The notes: generated from the sequence alone by a model not told the origin. Positions 25,821 to 33,800 are shown, counted from the stretch's first letter. The stretch is DNA of 41,109 nt from Fimenecus sp964557975 (GCA_964557975.1 CAZLCG010000015.1:1-41109), one strand, 5' to 3'. Program-made: numbers and translations.

Positions 25821-27215
25821 GTGAAAACTATTTCTCACAGAGCATGGGTGCTTTACGTTCTCGCAATAGCCTTTATATGCGGTTTAGGTATTCTGCTTTA
25901 TACGTTTGTCAGCAACGCCGACAGCTGGGCTATGAAAAAAGCGAACAAGCATATATATTCATCGGGCACGCTCACAACGGCAGGCGCAATAACCGATACG
26001 ACGGGCGCTGTGCTTGCAAAAACCGTTGACGGCGAAAGAATCTATAACGAGGATAAAGAAATCAGAACGGCTACCCTCCATGTCGTAGGCGATCCTCAGG
26101 GCTTTATTGCAACGGGAATCCAGACCTCATATAAAGACGTTCTTACGGGCTACAACCTTGTCGACGGCATATATTCTCTTAAAAGGTACGGCACGGGAAG
26201 CGATATTCAGCTTACGATTAACGCAGAGCTTTGCAAGGCGGCGTATAATGCTCTCGGTGACAATAAAGGAACAGTCGGCGTTTACAATTACAAAACGGGC
26301 GAGATTTTATGCGCGGTCTCAAAGCCGTCATACGATATTCTTAACAAGCCCACGCAGAATATAAACAACGATACAACCGGAAAATACGACGGCGTTTATC
26401 TTAACAGATTTTTTTCAGGCGTATATACTCCCGGCTCAACGTTTAAAATTATCACCTCCGCATGCGCTATTGACAATATTCCCGACATTGACTCGCGTAA
26501 ATTCACATGCACGGGCGAGTACAATGTCGGCGGAAGCTCGGTTAAATGTCTATCCACGCACGGCACAATAAGCTTTGAAAAGGCGCTTAATCAGTCCTGC
26601 AACAGCGCGTTCGCTCAGATTGCGATCGAACTCGGCGCGGAAAATCTGACCGCAACCGCCGCGTCCCTCGGCTTCGGCTCTACATTCAAGGTCGGCAACA
26701 TAACGCTTGCAAAAAGCAGCTTTGACCTTACCGACGCCACCGACCTCGATATAGGCTGGGCAGGTATCGGACAATATACAACAAGGGTCAACCCCTGCCA
26801 TATGCTTATGATAGTAGGCGCTATTGCGAACGGAGGGACCTCGCCCAACCCGTATCTGATAAAACAGATCACCTCCCCCTCGGGCTCGGTCACGGAAAAA
26901 GGTTCGACCGATTACGCCGAACCGATGTTCTCTGAAAGCACCGCGTCAAAGCTTAACGATTTGCTTCGCTCAAACGTTAAGAACTATTACGGCGACAGCA
27001 AATTCAAGGGGCTTGAAATGTGCGGTAAAACGGGTACCGCCGAGGTAAGCTCCGAAGAAAACGGTCTTGACCCGCACGCGTGGTTCATAGGATATTCGCA
27101 GCTTGAAGATTTACCGCTTGCAATAGTCGTCGTAGTAGAAAACGGCGGCGGAGGAAGCTCGGTTGCAATTCCCGTAGCGGCAAAAACAATGCAGGCGGCA
27201 AAAAATATAATATAA
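25821..27215 (+). CDS. Penicillin-binding protein, transpeptidase (PbpA-like class B)
   Basis: A 464-residue class B PBP that cross-links peptidoglycan and partners the adjacent SEDS protein. A short cytoplasmic tail and a TM helix (about 8-30) are followed by a small dimerisation-type region. The transpeptidase domain carries STFK (Ser206-Lys209), SCN as the SxN motif (about residue 261) and KTGTAEV (about 402). It lacks a long N-terminal domain, as in PbpA-type PBPs. The start is a GTG behind AAGGAG. The three-gene order FHA-FtsW-PBP is a recurrent cell-wall module. Confidence 0.94.
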   Translation: MKTISHRAWVLYVLAIAFICGLGILLYTFVSNADSWAMKKANKHIYSSGTLTTAGAITDTTGAVLAKTVDGERIYNEDKEIRTATLHVVGDPQGFIATGIQTSYKDVLTGYNLVDGIYSLKRYGTGSDIQLTINAELCKAAYNALGDNKGTVGVYNYKTGEILCAVSKPSYDILNKPTQNINNDTTGKYDGVYLNRFFSGVYTPGSTFKIITSACAIDNIPDIDSRKFTCTGEYNVGGSSVKCLSTHGTISFEKALNQSCNSAFAQIAIELGAENLTATAASLGFGSTFKVGNITLAKSSFDLTDATDLDIGWAGIGQYTTRVNPCHMLMIVGAIANGGTSPNPYLIKQITSPSGSVTEKGSTDYAEPMFSESTASKLNDLLRSNVKNYYGDSKFKGLEMCGKTGTAEVSSEENGLDPHAWFIGYSQLEDLPLAIVVVVENGGGGSSVAIPVAAKTMQAAKNII

Positions 27216-27227
27216 ACATTACTGCTT

Positions 27228-27266
27228 CGGCGGCGTCATCTATAATGAAGATGCCGCCGGTTATAT
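27228..27266 (+). terminator. Terminator-like hairpin after the PBP gene
   Basis: CGGCGGC pairs with GCCGCCG, with an inner TCAT/ATGA pair. It is followed by a weak TTATATT tract. Confidence 0.5.
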
Positions 27267-27432
27267 TCGCCTGCGGCGAGTGATATTGCTTCGCAGCGAT
27301 ATTGTACTTCGCACAGCGGTATTCGGCTTTGCCGAGTTTCGAGGCAAATATAATATCACGAAAACCGATAGGTTTTCATATCACTTTGCCGCAAGGCAAA
27401 ATATCACTGCAAACGGTAGTTTGCAATATCAC
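27267..27432. repeat. Inverted array of short hairpins with heptamer linkers
   Basis: Seven small hairpins are strung on 7-base linkers. The left half uses GTGATAT, GCGATAT and GCGGTAT; the right half uses ATATCAC four times. The right hairpins are perfect: GAAAACC/GGTTTTC (loop GATA), TTTGCC/GGCAAA (loop GCAA) and TGCAAAC/GTTTGCA (loop GGTA). Left hairpins include TCGCC/GGCGA and TCGGC/GCCGA. The linkers of the two halves are reverse complements, so the element as a whole can fold into one large branched structure centred near 27344. No ORF is credible here. Confidence 0.8.
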
Positions 27433-27439
27433 TTTACAG

Positions 27440-27476
27440 GCAAAAAAGCCGCCCCGTCCTAAAAAACGAGCGGCTT
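27440..27476 (-). terminator. Probable terminator of the HMA-protein gene
   Basis: On the minus strand AAGCCGC pairs with GCGGCTT and is followed by TTTTTTG. It lies 145 bases after the HMA stop. Confidence 0.55.
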
Positions 27477-27621
27477 ATTTCTTTATGCGATTTCTTGGGG
27501 CTAACCGTCTATCGGTATCACCCTATACTTATATTATTCCTGAAAATAAAAAATGACAACACAAACAGCCGCAATAAAACTGCAACCCAAAGTAACCGTT
27601 TATGTATTACCGTTGCGCCTT

Positions 27622-27879
27622 TCACTTACGCAGCTTTGAAAACAAGCCCTTCTTTTCATAAGGCTCTGCGGTAACCGAAATTATTTCATATCCCGTAGGT
27701 TTAAGCGCGTTATGAAGCTCCTGCTGTGAAATATCCGCCTCGCTCACAATCACCGCCTGCCCCGACTTATGCGAAGCAGTCACCTTCTTTACGGGAAGCG
27801 CCTGTCTTATTGCGTCGCAGACGTGAGCCTCGCACATACCGCACATCATACCGTCAATTTTTACAGTAGTTTTAACCAT
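27622..27879 (-). CDS. Heavy-metal-associated (HMA) domain protein
   Basis: An 85-residue ferredoxin-fold metal-binding protein. Metal ligands are Cys13 and Cys16 in DGMMCGMCEAHV, matching the MxCxxC motif of CopZ/ATPase N-terminal domains, with an extra Met. The C-terminal tail EKKGLFSKLRK is basic. It may bind copper(I), but such small HMA proteins also sit in iron-uptake loci, so the metal is uncertain. It has its own promoter at 27932-27960, with an operator-like palindrome overlapping the start region. Its divergent neighbour is thyA. Confidence 0.88.
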   Translation of the reverse strand: MVKTTVKIDGMMCGMCEAHVCDAIRQALPVKKVTASHKSGQAVIVSEADISQQELHNALKPTGYEIISVTAEPYEKKGLFSKLRK

Positions 27880-27908
27880 ATTTCATCACCCTTAACAAAC
27901 AAAGTCAG

Positions 27909-27924
27909 GTTAGCGTTGACTAAC
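27909..27924. promoter_or_regulatory. Operator-like palindrome at the HMA promoter
   Basis: GTTAGCGTTGACTAAC has perfect GTTAG/CTAAC arms around six bases. It lies just downstream of the -10, where a bound repressor would block transcription. A further GTTAGC lies at 27934-27939 inside the promoter. The style fits DtxR/MntR-type metalloregulator sites, but the regulator is not in the window. Confidence 0.5.
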
Positions 27925-27931
27925 TGATAAT

Positions 27932-27960
27932 ATGTTAGCATTTTCTTTTCCCATTGTCAA
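27932..27960 (-). promoter_or_regulatory. Promoter of the HMA-protein gene
   Basis: A perfect minus-strand TTGACA and TAACAT are separated by 17 bases. Confidence 0.65.
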
Positions 27961-28095
27961 CAAAAGATAATAAATCACTCCTTTTTCCGACGCGGGCTTC
28001 ATTTTGTATTTTAATATTTTTTACCGCTTAAAATGTAGCATACAGCCGCAAAATATGATATACTTATCTTAACGTGATTAAAAAGGACTGATTCT

Positions 28096-28998
28096 ATGTC
28101 AAAATGGGACAGAGATTACCTCGGGCTTTGCAGAAAAATACTCTCCGAGGGTGTTGAAATCGAAAACCGTACGGGAACAAACACAATAAAAGTTCCGTCG
28201 CATTATTTTCACTTTGATTTATCCGAGGAGTTCCCCGTTCTTACGACAAAGCAGCTTTTCATAAGGCAGGCTGTGCTGGAAATGCTTTGGATATATCAGG
28301 CGCAATCTAACGACGTCCGCTGGCTTCGGGAGAGGAACGTCAACATCTGGAACGAATGGGAAATTGACGAAGACGGAATTTGGACTGCGGAGCAGCTGCT
28401 CCCCGACGGAAACGGGGCGCTGAAAAAACAGACCGTTCATAAAAATTTCGGCAAGGAGTATGCACACACAATCGGCACCGCATACGGCTATATCGTAAAT
28501 AAATTCCAAATGACGCAAAACCTTATCGACAAGATAAAAAACCGCCCCGAGGACAGACGGATGGTTATGACGCTTTGGCAGAACGACTATCTCGCCACTG
28601 CGGTACTGCCCTCCTGCGTCTGGTCAAGCGAATGGGATGTAACCGACGGCAAGCTCAACGCTTGGGTTCATCAGCGTTCGTGCGACGTACCGCTCGGGCT
28701 TCCGTTTAACGTAACGCAGTACGCCGTCCTTTTGTGTATGCTCGCCCAAGTCTGCGGATTGAAACCCGGCGCATTGGATTGGAGCATTAAGGACGCCCAC
28801 ATCTATGTAAATCAGGTTGACGGCATAAAAGAACAGTTAAAGCGCTTTGACGAGCAAGGCGATTTACCTGCGCCGAGGCTTTGGCTCAATCCCGAGGTTA
28901 AGGATTTCTTCAAATTTGATTCAAGTAAGGACTGCCTTGACGTAAAGCTGATAGATTATAAGCATCTCGGGAAAATATCTTTCCCGATTTCACAGTAA
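28096..28998 (+). CDS. thyA: Thymidylate synthase
   Basis: A 300-residue ThyA that methylates dUMP to dTMP with methylene-THF. It is longer than the usual 264 residues because of an insertion around residues 88-120. The catalytic cysteine is Cys174; the usual PCH context reads SCV, so the residue after Cys is Val rather than His. The phosphate-binding QRSCD is at 193-197, followed by the LPFNVTQYA loop. AAAGGA lies 10 bases before the ATG. folA follows after 22 bases, the common thyA-folA pairing that recycles dihydrofolate. Confidence 0.95.
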   Translation: MSKWDRDYLGLCRKILSEGVEIENRTGTNTIKVPSHYFHFDLSEEFPVLTTKQLFIRQAVLEMLWIYQAQSNDVRWLRERNVNIWNEWEIDEDGIWTAEQLLPDGNGALKKQTVHKNFGKEYAHTIGTAYGYIVNKFQMTQNLIDKIKNRPEDRRMVMTLWQNDYLATAVLPSCVWSSEWDVTDGKLNAWVHQRSCDVPLGLPFNVTQYAVLLCMLAQVCGLKPGALDWSIKDAHIYVNQVDGIKEQLKRFDEQGDLPAPRLWLNPEVKDFFKFDSSKDCLDVKLIDYKHLGKISFPISQ

Positions 28999-29020
28999 CG
29001 GCAGAATACGGAGGGCAAAA

Positions 29021-29506
29021 ATGTCTGTTTCAATGATAGCCGCAATAGGCAAAAACAACGAGCTCGGTCGAAATAATGACCTTATATGGCATTTTCGTGA
29101 CGATATGAAATTTTTTAAGGCGACAACCACGGGCAATACCGTTGTAATGGGCAGAAAGACCTTTGAATCCCTGCCGCACGCCCTGCCCGACAGACGCAAT
29201 ATCGTTATCACGTCCGATAAGGATTATAAAGCCGAGGGCGCTGAGGTTGCAACGGGCGTTCGCGAAGCGCTTGACAAGGCGAAGGGCGATAATATTTTTA
29301 TAATCGGCGGCGGCAGGATTTACGGCGAATTTATGAAATACGCCGACAGCCTTTATCTTACCGAAATTGAAGCCGAATGTAAGGACGCGGACACGTTTTT
29401 CCCCGAATTTGACAAGAGCGTGTACACTAAAGAGCTTATAGCCGAATATGAAGATTCCGGCATACGTTTTTCGCATGTTCTTTATAAGAAAAAACGGCGG
29501 ACTTAA
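29021..29506 (+). CDS. folA: Dihydrofolate reductase
   Basis: A 161-residue DHFR. The N-terminal strand SMIAAIGKNNELGRNNDLIW, FRDDMKFFK with the substrate-binding acidic residue, VVMGRKTFESLP, and the IIGGGRIY NADPH loop are all present. It regenerates tetrahydrofolate from the dihydrofolate made by ThyA. GGAGGG precedes the ATG. The length is normal. It is followed after 68 bases by pyrB, which has its own promoter. Confidence 0.96.
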   Translation: MSVSMIAAIGKNNELGRNNDLIWHFRDDMKFFKATTTGNTVVMGRKTFESLPHALPDRRNIVITSDKDYKAEGAEVATGVREALDKAKGDNIFIIGGGRIYGEFMKYADSLYLTEIEAECKDADTFFPEFDKSVYTKELIAEYEDSGIRFSHVLYKKKRRT

Positions 29507-29514
29507 AGCTTCTG

Positions 29515-29543
29515 TTGCATTTTAAAAGAAATACTGTTAAAAT
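29515..29543 (+). promoter_or_regulatory. Promoter for pyrB
   Basis: TTGCAT and TAAAAT are separated by 17 bases; TATACT overlaps nearby. Confidence 0.55.
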
Positions 29544-29574
29544 ATACTGAAAATAAAAGCAGAGGATTGATACT

Positions 29575-30645
29575 ATGCAGGCAAAAAATTTAATCGACCT
29601 CGAGGATATATCGCAGGAGGATCTGGATGAGATAATCCGTCTTGCGGGAATGATCAAGGCCAACCCGTCAATTTTTACGGACGCCTGCCACGGCAAAATA
29701 ATGGCGACGCTCTTTTACGAGCCGTCAACAAGAACGCAGATGTCGTTCCAAACCGCTATGCTTCGCGTCGGCGGCGAGGTAATAGGCTTTGACAATCCGC
29801 AGAACGTTTCCGTTGCAAAGGGAGAAAGCCTTAAAGACACCGTGCGCGTTATCAGCGGATACGCCGATATAATAGTTATGAGGAACCCCGTTGAAGGCTC
29901 GGCTTATGCGGCTTCGCTCTATTCAAAAAGTCCTATTATAAACGCAGGCGACGGCGGTCACCTTCACCCGACGCAGACTTTAACGGATCTCGTTACCCTG
30001 TCGTTTGAAAAGCATAAATTAAACGGTATGACGATCGGTCTTTGCGGCGATATGAAGAACGGCAGAACCACCCATTCCTTAATTAAGGCGCTTTCAAAAT
30101 ACAAAGACAACCGATTTATTATGATTTCCACCTCCGAGCTTCAAGTTCCCGAATATATAATCGACGCGCTTGACAAGAGCGGATGTGAGTATTCGTTCTC
30201 GCCGAGCCTTGAGAGATCGATTCCCGAGCTTGACGTGCTTTATATGACACGAATCCAGCGTGAAAGATTTTCCTCAACCGAGGAATACGAAAAGCAAAAG
30301 GGAATTTATGTGCTTGACGAAGAAAAGATGAAGCTTGCAAAAAAGGATCTTGTTGTGCTTCATCCCCTGCCGAGGGTTGACGAAATTACGGTAGGCGTTG
30401 ACGACGACCCGAGGGCAAAATATTTTGACCAAGCCGAATACGGTATGTACGCAAGAATGGCGCTTATAATTACAATGCTTTTAAAGCGCGAGGGCAAGGT
30501 TCCCGAAAAGACGCAAAGCACTCATAATTTTAAGTGTAAAAACCCGAAATGCGTTGTCAATCACGAGGCGTATGTTCCCGATTTGTTCTATGAAAGCGAC
30601 AAAAAGCTTGTTTGCAGATACTGCGACAGCGTTTTGCAAAAATAA
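29575..30645 (+). CDS. pyrB: Aspartate carbamoyltransferase fused to a PyrI-like zinc domain
   Basis: A 356-residue protein. Residues 1-308 are a PyrB catalytic chain for carbamoyl-aspartate formation in pyrimidine synthesis, with PSTRTQMSF and HPLPRVDEI. The last about 40 residues add a zinc ribbon: Cys321 and Cys326, then Cys347 and Cys350 (C-x4-C-x20-C-x2-C). This matches the zinc domain of the regulatory subunit PyrI, but the PyrI allosteric domain is absent. The fusion may preserve trimer-trimer assembly without nucleotide control. The start follows GAGGA. No separate pyrI is visible in the window. Confidence 0.9.
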   Translation: MQAKNLIDLEDISQEDLDEIIRLAGMIKANPSIFTDACHGKIMATLFYEPSTRTQMSFQTAMLRVGGEVIGFDNPQNVSVAKGESLKDTVRVISGYADIIVMRNPVEGSAYAASLYSKSPIINAGDGGHLHPTQTLTDLVTLSFEKHKLNGMTIGLCGDMKNGRTTHSLIKALSKYKDNRFIMISTSELQVPEYIIDALDKSGCEYSFSPSLERSIPELDVLYMTRIQRERFSSTEEYEKQKGIYVLDEEKMKLAKKDLVVLHPLPRVDEITVGVDDDPRAKYFDQAEYGMYARMALIITMLLKREGKVPEKTQSTHNFKCKNPKCVVNHEAYVPDLFYESDKKLVCRYCDSVLQK

Positions 30646-30730
30646 AAACCAAATTAAGGGTTATATTATAACTAAGGCAGATGAAAACATTTTTGCTCCC
30701 TCTGACAAGAAAAATGCTGCAAAGATTTCA

Positions 30731-30873
30731 GGCTCCCTTATGTAAAGTGAGCTGTCACGAAGTGACTGAGGGATTGACAAAAAGCAGTTCAATATTTTAT
30801 AAAAAACGTTAATAAAGTAATTGCAATCCCTCCACCGCCTAATGGCGGTCCCCTCCCTTTACACAAGGGAGGT
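30731..30873. repeat. Second-locus copy of the modular hairpin repeat
   Basis: It is bounded by terminal inverted repeats of the form CTCCCTTRTGTAAAGKGAG. Inside are a GTCAC/GTGAC hairpin, GAGGGATTG (30768) paired with CAATCCCTC (30824), a CCGCC/GGCGG hairpin, and a final CTCCC...GGGAG hairpin. This is the same family as 1-271 with a different AT-rich core. There is no ORF, so it behaves like a MITE. Confidence 0.75.
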
Positions 30874-30992
30874 TGATAAATTTTCTCATGAATTTGAATT
30901 TAAAACAATTATTTTAGTTAGTGGTATCGCCTATAACTAAAAAGCAATTCAAACCTTTCATTACGCATATAATAATTAAAGGAAGTGTGATT

Positions 30993-31310
30993 ATGGAAAC
31001 AGTAAAAATTACGGTTGAGAATTTTCAAACAGAGGTTTCAAAAAGCGAAAAGCCCGTGCTTATTGATTTTTACGCCGATTGGTGCAATCCCTGCAAGATG
31101 CTCGCGCCCGAGGTTCAGGCGTTTGCGGATGAAACCGACGAGGTAAAGGTATGCAAATTAAACGTTGACGAGTGCGCTGAGCTTGCCCAAATTTACGGCA
31201 TACTGTCGATACCGACGTTAATTCTTGTAAAAAACGGCAAAGAGGTCGCAAGGCGCGTCGGCGGCTGTGAAAAGCAGGATATTGCGGATTTCTGCAAGGC
31301 TAATATGTAA
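30993..31310 (+). CDS. trxA: Thioredoxin
   Basis: A 105-residue thioredoxin fold reducing disulfides. The active site is WCNPCK (Cys31, Cys34); the usual glycine between the cysteines is Asn. DFYADWC, the YGILSIPTL cis-proline segment, and ILVKNGKEV are typical. The open frame begins 24 codons earlier, but AAAGGA shortly before the ATG at 30993 gives the right start. It stands alone, ahead of a bidirectional terminator. Confidence 0.93.
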   Translation: METVKITVENFQTEVSKSEKPVLIDFYADWCNPCKMLAPEVQAFADETDEVKVCKLNVDECAELAQIYGILSIPTLILVKNGKEVARRVGGCEKQDIADFCKANM

Positions 31311-31320
31311 CTCTTTAAAT

Positions 31321-31362
31321 AAAAACCGTTGCAGTTTCGGCTTGAAATTGCAGCGGTTTTTT
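31321..31362. terminator. Bidirectional terminator between trxA and the HAD gene
   Basis: An 18-bp near-perfect stem (31321-31338 with 31344-31361) around GGCTT has A/T tracts at both ends. It serves both converging genes. Confidence 0.85.
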
Positions 31363-31387
31363 CTGTCATTTATTATGTTAAAGTTAT

Positions 31388-32221
31388 TTACCTTCGCTTT
31401 TCCCGCTCATAAATAAACCTTGCGACGCCGTCCTTTTCGTTTTCGTCTATTACGCCCGTCGCGATTTCTTTTAAATTATTTACCGCATTCCTGACAGCGT
31501 AGCACTCATCCGCCGCGGTAAAAAGAGGTATGTCGTTTAAGTTATCGCCGAACGCAACGGCTCTGTCGGCATTCGTATAAGCCTTTACGATTTCAAGCCC
31601 CTTTGCCTTTGAAGCCTCGCTGTTGAACACCTCAAGGAACCAATATTTTGTGTATGTATCTTTATAAAACGAATACCCGACCGTTTCTGTTTTGTCAAGC
31701 TCTTTAGTTACGGGCAGTAATTCCGCATATTCGTCGCAAATGCTTAAAAACACAGGGCAGGCAAAGTCCTTTAAACCTACACAGTCAACCTGACGAATTT
31801 TGTCGCCAATCAGCTTTCTGCGTTCATAATAAAAATCCTTATGAGCCTGCAAGCGAAGCTTAGTAAATTCAATTATAAATTCATCGTTCCTGCTGTCGTA
31901 AAAATTGACGAACGGCGATTTTTCGCGAGCGTCAAAAATGCTCAAAACCCTATTGAACGTATCCTCGTCAAGGCTGAAAAACTTAACCGCCCTTTTGTTT
32001 CTAATGTCATACACAAAAACTCCGCTCATCAAAACCGCGGGAGCGGATATTTTTACCCCGTTAAGCAGACCCCTTGCGGACATAATGCTTCTTGAGGTTG
32101 CAACGGAAAAGAGAACGCCGCTTTCGGACAGTTCGTTTATGAGCCTTCTGCTTTTTCCCGATACTGCGCCGTCATTGTTTAAAAGCGTGCCGTCCATATC
32201 GGTAATATAAAGAGTTTTCAT
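31388..32221 (-). CDS. HAD-superfamily Cof-type phosphatase
   Basis: A 277-residue Cof-type HAD hydrolase. Motif I is DMDGTLLNN (Asp8, Asp10), motif II is SVATSRS, and motif IV is FGDNLNDIPLF. A C2-type cap lies between motifs. The family dephosphorylates small metabolites, often sugar phosphates or FMN-type substrates. Its start overlaps the GH28 gene by 4 bases (ATGA), so the two are translated together, suggesting a role in sugar handling. Confidence 0.9.
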   Translation of the reverse strand: MKTLYITDMDGTLLNNDGAVSGKSRRLINELSESGVLFSVATSRSIMSARGLLNGVKISAPAVLMSGVFVYDIRNKRAVKFFSLDEDTFNRVLSIFDAREKSPFVNFYDSRNDEFIIEFTKLRLQAHKDFYYERRKLIGDKIRQVDCVGLKDFACPVFLSICDEYAELLPVTKELDKTETVGYSFYKDTYTKYWFLEVFNSEASKAKGLEIVKAYTNADRAVAFGDNLNDIPLFTAADECYAVRNAVNNLKEIATGVIDENEKDGVARFIYEREKRR

Positions 32222-33573
32222 CTTATAACAACACCGTCCGAGCCGTCGGCGGCAGTACCCTTAAATCTTACCAATTCAATATCGGGACAGTTTTCGCCGT
32301 CGAGCGCATAGGCGTAATCTTCACAGACGTTACCCCATTTAACACGGGATTTAAGAATGGTAACGTCCTTTGCGTTTCTGATAAAGAAGCCCGAATTTTT
32401 TCTTTTTTCAATTTCCTTATTAAGCCCGGGGCGCATATCGTAAAGCCCCGTTTCCCACTTTGAGGTTTTGGTAAGCTCAACGGAAACGTTCTCAAACGTA
32501 ATATCCTCAAGCATATTTTCCTTAGTGCCGTGCAAAAGCACGCCGTTTTCGCCCTTACAGGCGATGTTTGAAAATCTTATGTTTTTAATGTGCCCCGACT
32601 TTGTGTTTTCATCTCGGTTAAAGGTCGTAATTACAATCGGCTCGGCAGTCCCCCACCAATCGGGACAGAAACGGCGGGTTTCAATCATTATGTTTGAATA
32701 GCTTACATTTTCAACGTTGCCGCCGTCACGTATCTGAATTGAAAGCCCTCGGTTGCTTTTTGAAATAACGCAGTCGGAAACAATAACGTTTCTGAAATCG
32801 CCTACTCCCTCAGTGCCGATTTTTATTGCGGCGGAGGTTGAAATAAGCGTGCAGCCCGTAATAACTATATTTTCGCAAGGACCGTATTCCGCGTTGCCCT
32901 TTGAGGTCTTTAAGCAGATGCAGTCGTCAGCGCACTCAACATGGCAGTTTGCAATTCTGACATTGGAGCAATGGTCGGGGTCTATGCCGTCGGAATTTGC
33001 GACGTCAAGGTCGTTTAAAATTCTTACAGAATCAATCAAAACATCGTCGCAGCCTGCGGGATGAAGCGTCCAGAACGGAGCGTCAACGATTGTAACATCT
33101 TTAAACAAAATGTGATTGCTGTTTTCAATATAAATAACCGTCGGGCGCGGATAAAAATTGCCCGTAACGTAATATCTGTCCTTTCTCTCTACAAAGGAGT
33201 GACCGTTCGCGTCTATAACGCCCTCGCCCGTGATTGAACAGCCGTCCGCCGCGAAGCCGTAAACAAAGCAAAACGACGGCTTGCCCGTAACAGGGTTGCC
33301 TATTAAAGTGTTCGTCCTGTCATTGATGAAATTGCAGGGACGGAAATATTCGTTTATATCGCTTGTCGCTTTAAGGCGCGAGCCTTTCTGCAAATGAAGC
33401 TCAACATTCTTTTTAAGCGTAACCGAGCTTGAATAATAGGTTTTTCCGCTTTCAAGCACAACCGTGCCGCCGCCGATTTTTTCAGCCTCGTCTATCGCTT
33501 TTTGGATAGCCTCAACGTCATTTTTCACGCCGTCGCCGACAGCGCCGTATTTTTCGGGATAGAAATACAACAT
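32218..33573 (-). CDS. Glycoside hydrolase family 28-like protein
   Basis: A 451-residue right-handed parallel beta-helix of the polygalacturonase family. Asp residues are present: SDGID (Asp195, Asp198) and ADD (Asp216-217). The canonical GHG is replaced by STSAAIKIG (about 245-253) and RIK reads SIQ (about 278-280). This pattern is seen in some divergent GH28 groups, so the substrate need not be homogalacturonan. There is no signal peptide, so it is probably intracellular, acting on oligosaccharides. The promoter is at 33608 and the downstream HAD phosphatase overlaps it by 4 bases. Confidence 0.85.
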   Translation of the reverse strand: MLYFYPEKYGAVGDGVKNDVEAIQKAIDEAEKIGGGTVVLESGKTYYSSSVTLKKNVELHLQKGSRLKATSDINEYFRPCNFINDRTNTLIGNPVTGKPSFCFVYGFAADGCSITGEGVIDANGHSFVERKDRYYVTGNFYPRPTVIYIENSNHILFKDVTIVDAPFWTLHPAGCDDVLIDSVRILNDLDVANSDGIDPDHCSNVRIANCHVECADDCICLKTSKGNAEYGPCENIVITGCTLISTSAAIKIGTEGVGDFRNVIVSDCVISKSNRGLSIQIRDGGNVENVSYSNIMIETRRFCPDWWGTAEPIVITTFNRDENTKSGHIKNIRFSNIACKGENGVLLHGTKENMLEDITFENVSVELTKTSKWETGLYDMRPGLNKEIEKRKNSGFFIRNAKDVTILKSRVKWGNVCEDYAYALDGENCPDIELVRFKGTAADGSDGVVIR

Positions 33574-33607
33574 AATATACCTCTGATTTTCTGATTTCTT
33601 TTTTTAA

Positions 33608-33636
33608 AGTATAGCACAATAACATAATATCGGCAA
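33608..33636 (-). promoter_or_regulatory. Promoter for the GH28-HAD operon
   Basis: Minus-strand TTGCCG and TATACT are separated by 17 bases. Confidence 0.5.
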
Positions 33637-33723
33637 GATATTTAAAAAAATCGGGGAGCGGTAAAAGTGTAGGTTTACAATTGATGTGTTACAAAAGTAA
33701 AAATTTACATAAAATGAAAAAAA

Positions 33724-33752
33724 TTGATTTTATAAAAAAATTGTTGTAAAAT
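33724..33752 (+). promoter_or_regulatory. Promoter for the alpha/beta hydrolase
   Basis: TTGATT and TAAAAT are separated by 17 bases. Confidence 0.5.
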
Positions 33753-33800
33753 GTCATAAGAGGAAACGAGCCTTTTGAATTTGCGAAGGGAGAAAAAATT

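Noticed and set aside
27267..27432. CRISPR array
   Set aside because: The constant parts are 7-base linkers and the variable parts are self-complementary hairpins; there are no spacers and no cas genes.
27280..27556. Short plus-strand ORFs in the hairpin array
   Set aside because: They are translations of the palindromic array, with no ribosome binding sites and low-quality residues.
28000..28095. Promoter for thyA
   Set aside because: TATACT and TAAAAT are present, but no -35 with acceptable spacing was found, so no call was made.
30921..30992. Upstream start for thioredoxin
   Set aside because: The extra 24 residues do not belong to the fold, and the ATG at 30993 has a good ribosome binding site.
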